Part shown: piece by piece, positions 17,108 to 27,089 of the stretch
Numbering within the stretch: position 1 is the first letter of the stretch
Layout of the letters: the number at the start of each line of letters is the position of its first letter
Assembly (NCBI GenBank): GCA_026415615.1
Contig: JAOAGT010000001.1
Coordinates: 1-64,000 of the forward strand
Direction: 5' to 3'
DNA from: Thermoleophilia bacterium
GTDB taxonomy: Bacteria; Actinomycetota; Thermoleophilia; RBG-16-64-13
Length of the DNA stretch: 64,000 nucleotides
The notes under the pieces: generated by a model
Databases searched by the model: none
Seen by the model: the letters and a program-made list of their open reading frames with translations, nothing else
What the model was told of the DNA's origin: nothing
Program-made: the position numbers and the translations under genes

Positions 17108-17728
17108 GTGAACGAGTTTTCGCCACTGGCCGAAGCAAACGAGATTTACCGCAAGCTGGAAGAGCGGGCAATTGAAGAAGCCAACGATCTAAATCGGCGG
17201 GTGACTCACTGTAAAAAGTGTCGGCGAGGAGAGTTTATGCCCACTGTAGGGTCCGGTCACCCGCTTGCTGACATCTTTCTCCTCAAGTATCAGCCGCGCT
17301 ATTTGGAGGTAAGTGAGGGAGTGGCGTTCTTTGGGCGGTCGGGGAACGCAATCCTTAGGAGTCTTGAGCGGCTGGGAGTTAATCCTTTGATTGTGTATGG
17401 GACCAACCTCATCAAGTGTCACAATGTAAGTGAAGCGGAGGCGCGCAAAAACTGTCCGGCGTACTGGCTCGAGGAGTTTCAGATCACCCACCCACGCATT
17501 GTTGTCATCATGGGCGTCCAGACTCTAGAGGTGGTCAATCAGCACAGAATTGCGGGAATGAAAGAGATTCTCTGGGAGCCAGGCACTCTGCAGGAGCTTA
17601 CTCCCTTTTGCAAGGCACTGGTCACCCCGGATATCGACGACTGTCTAGATGAGGAACAAGCCAAGGTTGAGTTTTGGCGGGCATTTCGCAGCCTGGGGGA
17701 ATGGTTTAGGGACGAACCTCCCTACTAG
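17108..17728 (+). CDS. Uracil-DNA glycosylase superfamily protein, divergent
   Basis: A 206-residue protein resembling family 4-type iron-sulfur uracil-DNA glycosylases. It has an early CxxC (THCKKCRRGEF), then FGRSGNAILRSLERLG and YGTNLIKCHNVSEAEARKNC, giving four Cys in positions expected for a [4Fe-4S] cluster. The catalytic first motif (GEAPGxxED in true enzymes) is replaced by KYQPRYLEVSEG, and the last motif lacks the usual His-Pro. Base excision is thus unproven; a nucleic-acid-binding or altered-specificity role is possible. GTG 17108 follows GAGGGGA. Short degenerate repeats begin at the end of the gene. Confidence 0.65.
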   Translation: MNEFSPLAEANEIYRKLEERAIEEANDLNRRVTHCKKCRRGEFMPTVGSGHPLADIFLLKYQPRYLEVSEGVAFFGRSGNAILRSLERLGVNPLIVYGTNLIKCHNVSEAEARKNCPAYWLEEFQITHPRIVVIMGVQTLEVVNQHRIAGMKEILWEPGTLQELTPFCKALVTPDIDDCLDEEQAKVEFWRAFRSLGEWFRDEPPY

Positions 17729-17794
17729 AGACGGACTCCCTACTGGCGGTGGACCCTCCTACTAGTGACGGGCCCCCTTACTAATGTGACCCCC
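17718..17794 (+). repeat. Degenerate ~19-nt tandem repeat, about four units
   Basis: Four imperfect copies of a CTCCCTACTAG-AGACGG-like unit run from the last codons of the UDG-like gene into the gap before the rRNA methylase gene. Each copy keeps a (C)TCC(C)TACTAG core. The array sits between convergent genes, so it may be slippage-derived filler or a terminator region. No known repeat family is recognised. Confidence 0.5.
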
Positions 17795-17851
17795 ATGCTC
17801 GTCCAGGCTCTCTTGAGGGTGTCAGGCCGCTAGGCTGGCCGCGATCATCCG

Positions 17852-19375
17852 CTAGCCCTGACGTACCAGCAGAGCAACCGCTTCCACGTGCGGGGTGTGG
17901 GGGAACATGTCGACGGGAGTAACCCTCTTGAGCACGTATCCAGACTTGGCAAGCTGGGCCACGTTGGGAGCCATCGTTGTGGGGTTGCATGAGACGTAAA
18001 CGAGGCGCGGCGCTCCGACCGCTGCTATTCGCTCTACTGCCTTGTTGCTAAGGCCCGCTCTGGGCGGGTCTACCACAACGACATCGGGCTCTGCGAGTTC
18101 ACTAGGCAGGTCAATTTCCCCTGCGGCAATTCCTTTCAATATCATCGCCACATCCCCAGCTAGGAAGTGGGTGTTAGTCAAGTTATTAAGTCGTGCATTT
18201 TTCCGGGCGTCAGCAACCGCTTGCGGAGAAAGTTCAATTCCCAAGACAGCTCTAGCTTGACGGGCTAAAGGAAGGCCGATACTTCCCACGCCGCAGTAAA
18301 GGTCCCATACCACCGGTTGGGACTTTTCTGTGGTCGAGGCAGTCTTGGAATTGCTCTGCGAGGCTGTCCCTGCTGCGGAAACAGGACCGGAGACTAGACC
18401 TGCTTCTTCGGCAATCAACTCGTAGAGGGCGTGGGCCATCAAAGTGTTGGTTTGGAAAAACGCGTCCACCGAGATGTGAAGCTCTACCCCGACAACGCGC
18501 TCCCGCAGGTATGGCCTCCCCCACAGCACTGTGGAGGGCAAGCCAAAGCTCAGCTCGGCCGCTCCTTCGTTGATGGCGTGAAGGATTCCGACGACATGGC
18601 TGCATTCGTAGGTAAGGCGGGCAATAAGATCGGTAGCTCCAGGCAGTTCGCTCACCTTACCGAACCTGTCCCGTACTCTATCCAACGGGGCGGTAACCAG
18701 GCTCACGAGCGTCTCACCGGTTTGCGGCGAGGTGCGGACCAATAGATGGCGGACAAAGCCAGAGTGATCGCGGGGATTCCAGCCTGGTATCCGGTAGTCG
18801 CGCAGCCACGCTTGTACAACTCGGCGGACTTCTTCGAGCGCGGGGTGAAGCAGGTGGCACTCCTCTAGGGGAAGAACCGAATCCCACCGCCCTCGAGGAC
18901 GAAAGCCCACTATGGCGCGACCCTCTAAGTTGCCGACGGCAAAGTCAGCGCGGTTGCGGTAGCGCCAAGGCTCTGCCATGCCTATGATGGGCCTGAGTTC
19001 GAAGTCTCGTAAACCGCCGAGGTGTTCAAGAGACTCGCACACTTGCTGGGCTTTGTAGGCAAGCTGAGCGTTGTACTCAAGGTTTTGCCATACACATCCG
19101 CCACAGACGCCAAAAACAGAGCAACGAGGGGGACGCCTAAGGGGGGAAGGCGTAAGCAGCTCTTCGCACCGGGCCTCGGCGTAGCGTTTCTTCACTTTGG
19201 TCACCCGCACCCGCACTACGTCGCCCGGCAGGGCTCCGTCGACAAAGACGACAAAATCGTCGGCTTTGGCAATCCCTCTCCCGCCAAAAGCAAGCCCGGT
19301 GACTTGAAGATCAACCAGCTCGCCTTTGCGAAGTGGCGAGCCTGGCTTTATGAATGAGTCTGATGCGCTAGGCAT
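17852..19375 (-). CDS. rlmD: 23S rRNA (uracil-5-)-methyltransferase, RumA/RlmD type
   Basis: A 507-residue SAM-dependent RNA methylase. A TRAM domain opens the protein (KGELVDLQVTGLAFGGRGIA). The iron-sulfur cysteines follow in RCSVFGVCGGCVWQNLEY. The SAM site is WDLYCGVGSIGLPLAR. The catalytic Cys, about residue 464, lies in LVYVSCNPTTMA. A Ser/Thr-rich insert of about 25 residues sits just before the SAM motif. It probably makes m5U in 23S rRNA, but TrmA/RlmC-like specificity cannot be excluded by sequence. It reads away from ClpB's end with a hairpin between them. Confidence 0.88.
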   Translation of the reverse strand: MPSASDSFIKPGSPLRKGELVDLQVTGLAFGGRGIAKADDFVVFVDGALPGDVVRVRVTKVKKRYAEARCEELLTPSPLRRPPRCSVFGVCGGCVWQNLEYNAQLAYKAQQVCESLEHLGGLRDFELRPIIGMAEPWRYRNRADFAVGNLEGRAIVGFRPRGRWDSVLPLEECHLLHPALEEVRRVVQAWLRDYRIPGWNPRDHSGFVRHLLVRTSPQTGETLVSLVTAPLDRVRDRFGKVSELPGATDLIARLTYECSHVVGILHAINEGAAELSFGLPSTVLWGRPYLRERVVGVELHISVDAFFQTNTLMAHALYELIAEEAGLVSGPVSAAGTASQSNSKTASTTEKSQPVVWDLYCGVGSIGLPLARQARAVLGIELSPQAVADARKNARLNNLTNTHFLAGDVAMILKGIAAGEIDLPSELAEPDVVVVDPPRAGLSNKAVERIAAVGAPRLVYVSCNPTTMAPNVAQLAKSGYVLKRVTPVDMFPHTPHVEAVALLVRQG

Positions 19376-19386
19376 GCCGCAAGTAT

Positions 19387-19432
19387 ACGGGAGTTGGCAG
19401 CCTGGGCAAGCAACCCATCCGCCAGCTCCCGT
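19387..19432 (-). terminator. Hairpin downstream of clpB
   Basis: ACGGGAG at 19387-19393 pairs with CTCCCGT at 19426-19432, extended by TTGGC/GCCAG and an inner TGGG/CCCA. It is the only strong structure in the 162-nt gap between the clpB stop and the rRNA methylase start. It lacks a U tract on either strand, so its termination strength is unclear. Confidence 0.45.
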
Positions 19433-19537
19433 TACCTTGATCGGGCCGTAGCTAATCGCTCTTCCCTGCCGAGCCGCTTCTTTGCCTTGCCGAGCCTGTG
19501 TCGGTCTGTGCGGCGACTCTTTGGGTCCGCGCGGTAA

Positions 19538-22147
19538 CTACTCTGCCGCCGATACCGCGGGCTCAGGCGACTCCACCTTAGTGAAGACCAACTCGAGGTT
19601 CTTCTCGTCTACGAGGATGGTATCTCCGGGGCGGAAATCTCCCTTGAGTAGGGCAAGTGCGATGCGGTCTTGGATCTCCCGCTGGATAAGTCGCTTGAGC
19701 GGTCTGGCTCCGTAGGCCGGATCGTAGCCTTGATGAGCTAGGTAGAGCTTGGCCGCGTCAGTCAACTCCAGGTCAATGTCGTGCTCGGCCAGTCTTCTGC
19801 GCAGGTGCCCCAGCTGAATTTCCACGATTTGCTTTATGTGCTCCATCGTGAGGCGATGGAAGATGATTATTTCGTCGATGCGGTTGAGAAACTCCGGCTT
19901 AAAGGTGGCGCGCAAGATCTCGTTCACCCGGGCGTCCATTTCGACCTCAGTGATGTCCGGGTCGAGTATGAACTCGCTGCCCAGGTTAGAGGTCATGATG
20001 ATCACAGTGTTCTTGAAGTCCACAGTGCGGCCGTGACCGTCAGTGAGGCGGCCCTCATCCAGAATCTGCAGCAGAAGATTGAACACATCGAGGTGGGCCT
20101 TCTCAATCTCGTCCAAAAGCACCACTGAGTAGGGGCGCCGCCGCACTGCTTCTGTTAGGTAACCGCCCTCCTCGTACCCTACGTATCCAGGAGGGGCTCC
20201 TATCAACCGGGCGATGGAGTGGCGCTCCTGGAATTCACTCATGTCTATACGGATGAGAGCTCTCTCGTCGTCAAACAGGAACTCGGCTAGTGCTCGTGCC
20301 AGTTCTGTCTTACCTACTCCGGTGGGACCCAAGAAGAGGAAGCTTCCTATTGGGCGGTTTGGATCCTGCAACCCGGCCCGGGCCCGTCTAATGGCGTTGG
20401 CCACTGCTCGAATGGCGTCATCCTGGCCGACCACGCGTTCGTGGAGCCTTTCCTCCATGTGGACAAGCTTTTGCACCTCGCCCTCAAGCAGTTTTGCCAC
20501 CGGAATGCCTGTCCACTTGGCCACAACCTCGGCAATATCTTCTTCGTCAACCTCCTCCTTTAACATCTTGAGGTCTTTTTGCAGCTCGGCGAGGCGCTGG
20601 TTTTCTTGGGCCAGCTGTTTCTCAAGCTCCGGAATCTTGCCGTAGCGTAGCTCCGCCGCTCTCTGTAGATCGCTTACTCGCTCGGCCTTTTCTGCCTCAA
20701 TCTTGTAGGCTTCTATCTGCTCTTTGAGAGCTCTGATCTTGCTGATGGCTTCTTTTTCGGCCTGCCAGTGAGCCTTCATGCCTGCGGATTGTTCTTGCAG
20801 TTCGGCCAGCTCACTCTCAAGGGCCTCTCTTCTTTCTCTTGAAGCCGGGTCAGTTTCTTTGCTGAGTGCGTGCAGCTCTATCTCCAATTGCTTGATTCTG
20901 CGCTCGACTTGGTCAATCTCCGACGGCATGGAGTCGATCTCGATGCGCAATTTGCTTGCTGCCTCATCGACCAAGTCGATGGCTTTGTCGGGGAGGAAGC
21001 GATCGGTAATGTAGCGATGAGACAAGACAGCGGCGGCCACCAGTGCGGAGTCTTTAATGCGAACTCCGTGGTGAACTTCGTAGCGCTCTTTTAGACCGCG
21101 CAAGATGGCGATTGTGTCTTCCACGGAGGGTTCGCCTACCAAGATCGGTTGAAAGCGTCGCTCAAGAGCAGCGTCTTTTTCTATGTACTTGCGATACTCA
21201 TCAAGAGTAGTGGCTCCAATCACCCGGAGCTCGCCGCGGGCAAGCATGGGCTTTAGCATGTTGGAAGCGTCGACGGCGCCCTCGGCTGCCCCAGCGCCCA
21301 CAATAGTGTGCAGCTCATCGATGAAGGTGATGATCTCACCCTCGGAGCCGGAGATCTCTTTTAGAACAGCCTTGAGGCGTTCCTCGAACTCACCCCGGTA
21401 CTTGGTGCCGGCAACCAAAGCTCCGATGTCAAGCTGGATTACCCGCTTGTTCTTGAGTCCCTCGGGCACATCGCCCGAGACAATGCGTTGCGCAAGACCT
21501 TCGACAATGGCGGTCTTACCCACACCTGGCTCTCCGATTAACACTGGATTGTTCTTTGTACGGCGGCTAAGGACCTGAATCACCCGCCGGATCTCTTCAT
21601 CCCGCCCAATAACCGGATCTAGCTTGCCTCGTCTGGCAAGCTCGGTAAGGTCTCGTCCAAAGCGTTCCAAAGCCTGGTATTTCTCTTCTGCGTTTGGATC
21701 AGCGGCGCGTTGTGTTCCGCGAATGTCTTTGAGCACAAGCAAAAGAGAGTCCCTTGTGACGCCATACCGCTTGAGAAGATCGCCCAGCCATCCCTTGTTG
21801 GCAGTCAAGCCCATGAGTAGGTGCTCAGTTGAAACGTAAAGGTCGCGCATCTTCTCGGCTTCTTCCTGGGCAGCCTGGAGTGCCTCTTGTGTCTCGCGTG
21901 CGAGTCCGAGTTGGGTGGCTCCGTGTACTGTGGCGAAGTAGTCAAGACGCCGTTCGATCTCGCGGCGAAGAGCGGCCGGATCAGCCCCGATCCGCTGCAG
22001 TATCGGCACGGTCAAGCCACCTTCTTGATCGATGAGGGCAGCTGCTAGATGCTCGGGTTCGATCTGCGCGTGATGCCTTTCCTGAGCAAGACGTTGGCTT
22101 GCTGCCAGGGCTTCTTGGGCTTTGAGGGTGAATTTGTCTAGTTGCAT
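19538..22147 (-). CDS. clpB: ATP-dependent disaggregase ClpB
   Basis: An 869-residue Hsp100 chaperone that pulls apart protein aggregates together with DnaK. ATG 22147 ([18 protein letters not shown]) has AGGAGGGT 8 nt upstream; a longer frame upstream is not family-like. In order: Clp N-domain (residues 1-145), first AAA+ with [13 protein letters not shown], coiled-coil M domain (about 400-530, including [19 protein letters not shown]), second AAA+ with [14 protein letters not shown], and the C-terminal D2-small domain. The gene follows the class A PBP gene on the same strand with a 50-nt gap, and dnaK is divergent from that pair. I saw no HAIR-like site directly upstream of clpB. Confidence 0.97.
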   Translation of the reverse strand: MQLDKFTLKAQEALAASQRLAQERHHAQIEPEHLAAALIDQEGGLTVPILQRIGADPAALRREIERRLDYFATVHGATQLGLARETQEALQAAQEEAEKMRDLYVSTEHLLMGLTANKGWLGDLLKRYGVTRDSLLLVLKDIRGTQRAADPNAEEKYQALERFGRDLTELARRGKLDPVIGRDEEIRRVIQVLSRRTKNNPVLIGEPGVGKTAIVEGLAQRIVSGDVPEGLKNKRVIQLDIGALVAGTKYRGEFEERLKAVLKEISGSEGEIITFIDELHTIVGAGAAEGAVDASNMLKPMLARGELRVIGATTLDEYRKYIEKDAALERRFQPILVGEPSVEDTIAILRGLKERYEVHHGVRIKDSALVAAAVLSHRYITDRFLPDKAIDLVDEAASKLRIEIDSMPSEIDQVERRIKQLEIELHALSKETDPASRERREALESELAELQEQSAGMKAHWQAEKEAISKIRALKEQIEAYKIEAEKAERVSDLQRAAELRYGKIPELEKQLAQENQRLAELQKDLKMLKEEVDEEDIAEVVAKWTGIPVAKLLEGEVQKLVHMEERLHERVVGQDDAIRAVANAIRRARAGLQDPNRPIGSFLFLGPTGVGKTELARALAEFLFDDERALIRIDMSEFQERHSIARLIGAPPGYVGYEEGGYLTEAVRRRPYSVVLLDEIEKAHLDVFNLLLQILDEGRLTDGHGRTVDFKNTVIIMTSNLGSEFILDPDITEVEMDARVNEILRATFKPEFLNRIDEIIIFHRLTMEHIKQIVEIQLGHLRRRLAEHDIDLELTDAAKLYLAHQGYDPAYGARPLKRLIQREIQDRIALALLKGDFRPGDTILVDEKNLELVFTKVESPEPAVSAAE

Positions 22148-22197
22148 GAGTGCATACCCTCCTCTGGGGTGGTCCTGCCTATGGTTCTCTCCTGGTG

Positions 22198-24303
22198 CTA
22201 GAACTCTGTAACTCCTGGTGCCGTGGTTACCACTGTCGTTGGCCACACGGGCGGCTCAGAAGGTACGGTGGTTTCGGGGATGGTCTCCGGGACCGTTGTT
22301 GTCTCCGTGGTTGTCGTGGTGCTAATGGTGGTGGAAGTAGGCGCCACTCGATAAGTGCTTTGGAAGAACGGGTCGTACTTTATCTTGATCTGGGGTTCTT
22401 CGAAGTCTTCCTCCGGATACTTGCGATCGGCCACATACATGAACTTCTGCCAGATTATGGCTGGGAAACTGCCTCCGGTGACTCGGATTCCATGGACGTT
22501 CTTCATAGAGATCTGCGCCTCTGGGTGTCCTACCCAGACCGTGGTGGACAGATGCGGAGTGTAACCGCAGAACCAGGCATCATGCCACTCGGTAGTTGTC
22601 CCGGTCTTGCCTGCGGCTGGTCGATCAATGTCTGCTTTAGTTCCGGTTCCTCTCTTTATATTCATAGCCAAGATCTTGGTGACCTCGTAGGCCACTGCGG
22701 CTGAGATTGCCTGGCGCCGCTTAGGCTTGGCTTCGTAGAGAACTCTTCCGCTAGTGTCTTTCACCCGAAGAATGATGGTGGGCTCTACATACTCGCCTTT
22801 GTTGGCTAACGTGGCGTAAGCAGCAGCCATTTCAAGGGGCGAAACTCCTATTCTAAGGCCGCCCAAAGCAATAGCGGGGTCAGGGTTAAGCTCAGAGGTT
22901 ATTCCCATACGATGGGCTACGTCCACTATAGTTTCGGCCCCAACGTCAAGGGCCATTTGAGCATATACCGTATTGTCACTTCTTAGCGTCGCCTCGTACA
23001 CACTTGAGGTGCCGTAGTAGGTATTGCCGTAGGTTTTTACTTGCCATGGCTCTGGCGCGCCGGGATAGGTGAGGCTAACCGGCATTGATTCGTAGTAGGT
23101 GTTGTAGGGGTCCATCCCTTTTTCTAGCGCTGCTACTAGGCAGAAAGTCTTGAAAGCTGAGCCTGGCTGTCTCTTGCCTTGTACAGCTAGATTGAACTTG
23201 GAGCTGTCGTAGTCTTTACCCCCTACCATGGCCCTTATGTACCCCGTTCCTACCTCGATGCTCACAAGTGCCGCAGAGGGATCGTCAGGTTGGTCCAGCG
23301 TGCTCGTAATTGCTTCTACCGCCAGCTTCTGGAACTCAGGATCGATGGTGGTTTCGACGCGCAGACCGCCAGCGAAGACGCGTTCTTCACCAAACATGTC
23401 AATGAGCTGCTTGCGGACGTACGCTACAACGTACGGCTCTTCCACCTTTGTGTAAGGGGAATACGGAGCCAGATTGAGCGGCTCAGCTAGAGCTTGCTGG
23501 TATTCGTCTCTTGTGATGTAGCCCAGCTCAAACATCTTGGCCAATACCAGGTTGCGTCGCTTGAGAGCGGCTTCGGGGTGACGGCGAGGTGAATAAATGC
23601 TAGGCGCCTGGGGTAGACCAGCCAGCAGTGCAGCCTCGGCGATGGTGAGATCGGCGGGGTCCTTGTTGAAATACGTCCGGGCCGCGGCCTCCACACCGTA
23701 AGCGTTCGAACCGAAATAGACGGTGTTTAGGTACATGTCGAGGATTTCTTTTTTCGAGTACTTGCGCTCCATCTGCCAGGCCAGAGCGATTTCGTTCCAT
23801 TTGCGGGTAAACGAGAGGTCTGACCGGTCAAGGTAAAGATTCCCTACTAGCTGCATGGTGATGGTCGAAAAGCCCTGGCTTATCTTTTGTGCTTTTACGT
23901 TAGCGACAAAAGCCCGGGCAAGGCCCTCCAGATCAACGCCGTTGTGGCTGAAGAACCGTTCGTCCTCAATTGCCACGATCGCCCAGCGCAAAATGTCTGG
24001 AATTTGCTTGCCGCTTATCACTGTGCGGTTTTGTTCTCCGTGAAGGTAGGCAAGAAGAGTGCCATCGGCGGCGTAGATCTGAGTTGTCTCCGCCAACTTC
24101 ACTTCGCCCTGGGCTTCCAGCGAAGGCAGGTCCTGCTGCACAACAGCTACAGCATGCAGGCCTGCCAGGAACAAGGTGAGAAACACCGCGATCCCAATGA
24201 GGGGAACGCCAACGAGGACAGCAATGGCTACTACTAAGCGACGGGTGCGTATCACCCGTGCGCGCCTGCGTCTTGCAATCCGTCTGTCACGCCCCGTTCT
24301 CAT
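22198..24303 (-). CDS. Class A penicillin-binding protein (transglycosylase/transpeptidase)
   Basis: A bifunctional peptidoglycan synthase of about 701 residues. A very basic N-terminus leads into one membrane anchor (about residues 23-50). The GT51 domain has the catalytic stretch [36 protein letters not shown] and [20 protein letters not shown]. The transpeptidase domain has SxxK in PGSAFKTFC, SxN in RSDNTVY and KTG in [20 protein letters not shown] Thr/Pro-rich tail follows, as in actinobacterial PBPs. ATG 24303 is chosen; TTG 24354 would add 17 basic residues, and neither has a clear ribosome site. It is followed by clpB and divergent from dnaK. Confidence 0.92.
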   Translation of the reverse strand: MRTGRDRRIARRRRARVIRTRRLVVAIAVLVGVPLIGIAVFLTLFLAGLHAVAVVQQDLPSLEAQGEVKLAETTQIYAADGTLLAYLHGEQNRTVISGKQIPDILRWAIVAIEDERFFSHNGVDLEGLARAFVANVKAQKISQGFSTITMQLVGNLYLDRSDLSFTRKWNEIALAWQMERKYSKKEILDMYLNTVYFGSNAYGVEAAARTYFNKDPADLTIAEAALLAGLPQAPSIYSPRRHPEAALKRRNLVLAKMFELGYITRDEYQQALAEPLNLAPYSPYTKVEEPYVVAYVRKQLIDMFGEERVFAGGLRVETTIDPEFQKLAVEAITSTLDQPDDPSAALVSIEVGTGYIRAMVGGKDYDSSKFNLAVQGKRQPGSAFKTFCLVAALEKGMDPYNTYYESMPVSLTYPGAPEPWQVKTYGNTYYGTSSVYEATLRSDNTVYAQMALDVGAETIVDVAHRMGITSELNPDPAIALGGLRIGVSPLEMAAAYATLANKGEYVEPTIILRVKDTSGRVLYEAKPKRRQAISAAVAYEVTKILAMNIKRGTGTKADIDRPAAGKTGTTTEWHDAWFCGYTPHLSTTVWVGHPEAQISMKNVHGIRVTGGSFPAIIWQKFMYVADRKYPEEDFEEPQIKIKYDPFFQSTYRVAPTSTTISTTTTTETTTVPETIPETTVPSEPPVWPTTVVTTAPGVTEF

Positions 24304-24460
24304 TAACCCGTGCCTTTGGCTCCGACTGCGGTTGGATTTACCCGTATGGCCCAACGTTACAAACCTATTCTAGCCCGAGGGGGCGAGGTGCGCGGGGCTG
24401 AGCTCTGGTTTGAACTGGAGCCTGGACGGGAAAAAAGTTTACAGATTTTGTATCAAGAGA

Positions 24461-24490
24461 CTTGACATGAGCCGGCTCAACTTATATAAT
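24461..24490 (+). promoter_or_regulatory. dnaK promoter overlapping a HAIR-like HspR operator
   Basis: A textbook housekeeping promoter: TTGACA at 24462-24467, a 17-nt spacer, and TATAAT at 24485-24490, 64 nt before the dnaK ATG. Overlapping the -35 box is CTTGA-N11-TCAA (24461-24480), the spacing of the HspR-associated inverted repeat CTTGAGT-N7-ACTCAAG, matching 5 of 7 positions in each arm. Within it is the perfect palindrome TGAGCCGGCTCA (24468-24479). An HspR homologue is the last gene of this operon, so feedback repression at this site is likely. Confidence 0.75.
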
Positions 24491-24553
24491 GCGCGCCGAC
24501 TAACGGAGAGAGTCGAGAGAAAACAGAACTTTCGAAAGTTTGGAGGAGAACTA

Positions 24554-26485
24554 ATGGGCAAGATAATAGGCATCGACCTGGGCACGACTAACTCGTGCAT
24601 GGCCGTGCTGGAAGGCGGGGAGCCGGTCGTTATCCCCAACGCTGAGGGTGGGCGCACAACCCCGTCGGTGGTGGCGTTTACCAAGACCGGAGAGCAGCTG
24701 GTCGGCATTACCGCCAAGCGGCAGGCCGTCACCAACCCGGAGAACACAGTCTTCTCCATCAAACGCTTTATGGGGCGCAAGTACAAGGACGTCACCGAGG
24801 AAATGAAGATAGTGCCCTATAAGGTGGTTGAGGGGCCCAACGGCGATGTGCGGGTTAAGATCAAAGATCAGCTGTTTTCGCCGCCGGAAATCTCGGCCAA
24901 GATCTTGCAGAAACTCAAGAGAGACGCTGAAGCATATCTGGGCACCGAGGTGACTGAGGCGGTAATCACCGTGCCCGCATACTTTGACGATGCTCAGCGC
25001 CAGGCGACTAAAGATGCCGGCACTATTGCTGGCCTTGAGGTCAAGAGGATCATCAACGAGCCCACAGCGGCTGCGCTCGCTTATGGTCTAGACAAGGAAC
25101 ATGACCAGACCATCCTGGTGTTTGACCTGGGTGGCGGTACGTTTGACGTCTCCATCCTGGAGATTGGGGATGGAGTCTTTGAGGTCAAGGCTACCAGCGG
25201 CGACACCCATCTGGGTGGCGACAACTGGGACAAGGCCATCGTGGACTGGATGATAAGCGAGTTTCGCAAGCAGACCGGTGTGGACTTGTCCAAGGACCGG
25301 CAAGCGCTGCAGCGTCTCTACGAGGCGGCCGAGCGGGCCAAGGTGGAGCTCTCGTCGGTGCTTGAGACTACCATCAACCAGCCGTTTATCACCATGAACG
25401 AGAGCGGCCCGCTGCACCTGGAGATGACCCTAACCCGGGCCAAACTGGAGGATCTCACCCGGGATCTGCTCGATCGCCTGGTTGGGCCGACCAAGCAGGC
25501 CATGGAAGATGCTGGTCTTAAGCCGGGCGATATTGACCAGGTGATTCTGGTTGGCGGAATGACTCGTATGCCGGCGGTGCAGCAGAAGGTCCGCGAGCTT
25601 ACAGGCAAGGAGCCGCACAAGGGGATCAACCCCGACGAAGTGGTGGCTCTTGGTGCGGCCATCCAGGCTGGCGTGTTGGCGGGCGAGGTAAAGGATGTTC
25701 TGCTCCTGGACGTTACTCCGCTGTCTCTTGGTATTGAAACCAAGGGTGGAGTGTTCACCAAACTGATTGAGCGGAACACCACTATCCCGACCCGCAAGAG
25801 CGAGATCTTCACGACGGCCGAGGATGGTCAGACCTCGGTGGAGATCCACGTGCTGCAGGGCGAGCGGGAACTGGCCGCCTACAACAAGTCGCTGGGCAAG
25901 TTCCAGTTGACCGGGATTCCGCCTGCGCCACGGGGTGTGCCGCAGATTGAGGTGACGTTTGATATTGACGCCAACGGCATTGTGCACGTCTCGGCTAAGG
26001 ACCTTGCCACGGGCAACGAGCAGAAGATTGTGATCAAGAGCTCGAGCGGCCTTACCGACGAGGAGATCAAGCGCATGGTCCGCGATGCCGAGCTGCATGC
26101 CGAGGAAGACAAGCGTAAGCGGGCCGTCGTCGACGCTCGCAACCACGCGGAGAATCTTATCTACTCCACGCGGAAGTCGCTCAAGGAGTTTGGCGACAAA
26201 GTCGACGGCGCGACGCGCGCTGACATCGAGAGCGCTATGCGCGATCTGGAAGAGGCCATCAAAGGTGATGACCTTGACCTGATCCGCAGGCGGACTGAGA
26301 AGTTGCAGGAAGTTGCTTTCAAACTCTCCGAGGCTGCTTATCAGGCGGCTCAGAGCCGGTACGCAGGTGCGGCCAGCGGGTCTGGCGCCTCTAGCGGCGA
26401 CGGTTCTGGAGCGCGTAGTGGGGCAGCCGAAGACGAGGTTGTCGAAGAGGCCGACTATGAGGTGATCGACGAGGATAACAAGTAA
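24554..26485 (+). CDS. dnaK: Molecular chaperone DnaK (Hsp70)
   Basis: A 643-residue Hsp70. ATG 24554 ([20 protein letters not shown]) has GGAGGAG 6 nt upstream; the in-frame extension to 24410 runs through the promoter and is rejected. The ATPase domain has the phosphate loops ([34 protein letters not shown]), followed by the interdomain linker [16 protein letters not shown], the substrate-binding sheet and a helical lid. The tail is Gly/Ser/Ala-rich and ends acidic (YEVIDEDNK). It is the first gene of dnaK-hsp20-grpE-dnaJ-hspR, works with the encoded J protein and GrpE, and hands aggregates from ClpB. Confidence 0.98.
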   Translation: MGKIIGIDLGTTNSCMAVLEGGEPVVIPNAEGGRTTPSVVAFTKTGEQLVGITAKRQAVTNPENTVFSIKRFMGRKYKDVTEEMKIVPYKVVEGPNGDVRVKIKDQLFSPPEISAKILQKLKRDAEAYLGTEVTEAVITVPAYFDDAQRQATKDAGTIAGLEVKRIINEPTAAALAYGLDKEHDQTILVFDLGGGTFDVSILEIGDGVFEVKATSGDTHLGGDNWDKAIVDWMISEFRKQTGVDLSKDRQALQRLYEAAERAKVELSSVLETTINQPFITMNESGPLHLEMTLTRAKLEDLTRDLLDRLVGPTKQAMEDAGLKPGDIDQVILVGGMTRMPAVQQKVRELTGKEPHKGINPDEVVALGAAIQAGVLAGEVKDVLLLDVTPLSLGIETKGGVFTKLIERNTTIPTRKSEIFTTAEDGQTSVEIHVLQGERELAAYNKSLGKFQLTGIPPAPRGVPQIEVTFDIDANGIVHVSAKDLATGNEQKIVIKSSSGLTDEEIKRMVRDAELHAEEDKRKRAVVDARNHAENLIYSTRKSLKEFGDKVDGATRADIESAMRDLEEAIKGDDLDLIRRRTEKLQEVAFKLSEAAYQAAQSRYAGAASGSGASSGDGSGARSGAAEDEVVEEADYEVIDEDNK

Positions 26486-26507
26486 GGATAGGAGGAGGTG
26501 GTAGAGT

Positions 26508-26999
26508 ATGGCACTGGTTAGATGGGATCCTTTCCGCGAACTGACTGCTCTTCAGACTGAGGTTAACCGTCTGTTCTCTCGGGTCTTGGGCTCCGAGGTG
26601 GCCGAGAGGCAGTCCTGGACGCCGTCGATCGACGTAATCGAGACAGATGACAGCATTAAGCTGAAGGCTGAGCTGGCCGGCATGGATCCGGCGGACATCA
26701 ACATCGAGGTGCAGGACAATGTCCTCACTGTGAGCGGTGAGCGCCGGTTCCAGGAGGAGATCAAGGAGGACAAGTACTACCGCATTGAGCGGCGGTACGG
26801 AGCATTTAGCCGGTCGATCGCTCTGCCGCAGACTGTAGACGAGGACAAGATCGAGGCCAAGTACGAGAACGGCATCCTCGAGATTGTCATCCCGAAGGTC
26901 GAGACGGCCAAGCCGAAGAAGATAAAGGTGGCCATCGGTGAGTCCAAGGCCAAGACGGTCGAGGCCTCAACCGGAGAGCAGGCCGAGGAGAAGAAGTAA
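26508..26999 (+). CDS. Small heat-shock protein Hsp20
   Basis: A 163-residue alpha-crystallin-domain chaperone that holds unfolding proteins. The N-terminus MALVRWDPFRELTALQTEVN is typical of bacterial Hsp20. The crystallin domain runs from about residue 45 (PSIDVIETDDSIKLKAELAG) through ERRYGAFSRSIALP to the edge motif ENGILEIVIPK. The C-terminal tail is Lys/Glu-rich and lacks an obvious IxI motif. An AGGAGG site precedes ATG 26508. Its place between dnaK and grpE is less common than a separate locus and puts it under the same promoter. Confidence 0.93.
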   Translation: MALVRWDPFRELTALQTEVNRLFSRVLGSEVAERQSWTPSIDVIETDDSIKLKAELAGMDPADINIEVQDNVLTVSGERRFQEEIKEDKYYRIERRYGAFSRSIALPQTVDEDKIEAKYENGILEIVIPKVETAKPKKIKVAIGESKAKTVEASTGEQAEEKK

Positions 27000-27028
27000 T
27001 CCCGGAGTTTGAAACCGGGTGATGTTGC

Positions 27029-27053
27029 GGGCGGCGGCCTCTGGCCGCCGCCC
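27029..27053 (+). promoter_or_regulatory. Intergenic hairpin between hsp20 and grpE
   Basis: A perfect 11-bp stem (GGGCGGCGGCC with its complement) closes a 3-nt loop and is preceded by a smaller CCCGG/CCGGG stem (27001-27019). No U tract follows, so it more likely adjusts mRNA stability or attenuates read-through from dnaK-hsp20 into grpE-dnaJ-hspR than fully terminates. Confidence 0.55.
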
Positions 27054-27089
27054 CCACACAGGGTCCCAATCGAACAAACGAGTCAAGGC

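Noticed and set aside
19538-22246. Longer ClpB frame starting at 22246
   Set aside because: The extra 33 residues are not family-like and overlap the PBP gene end; ATG 22147 has a strong ribosome site and the standard N-terminus.
24410-24553. N-terminal extension of DnaK
   Set aside because: It would begin upstream of the promoter boxes; DnaK starts at [12 protein letters not shown] with a GGAGGAG site.
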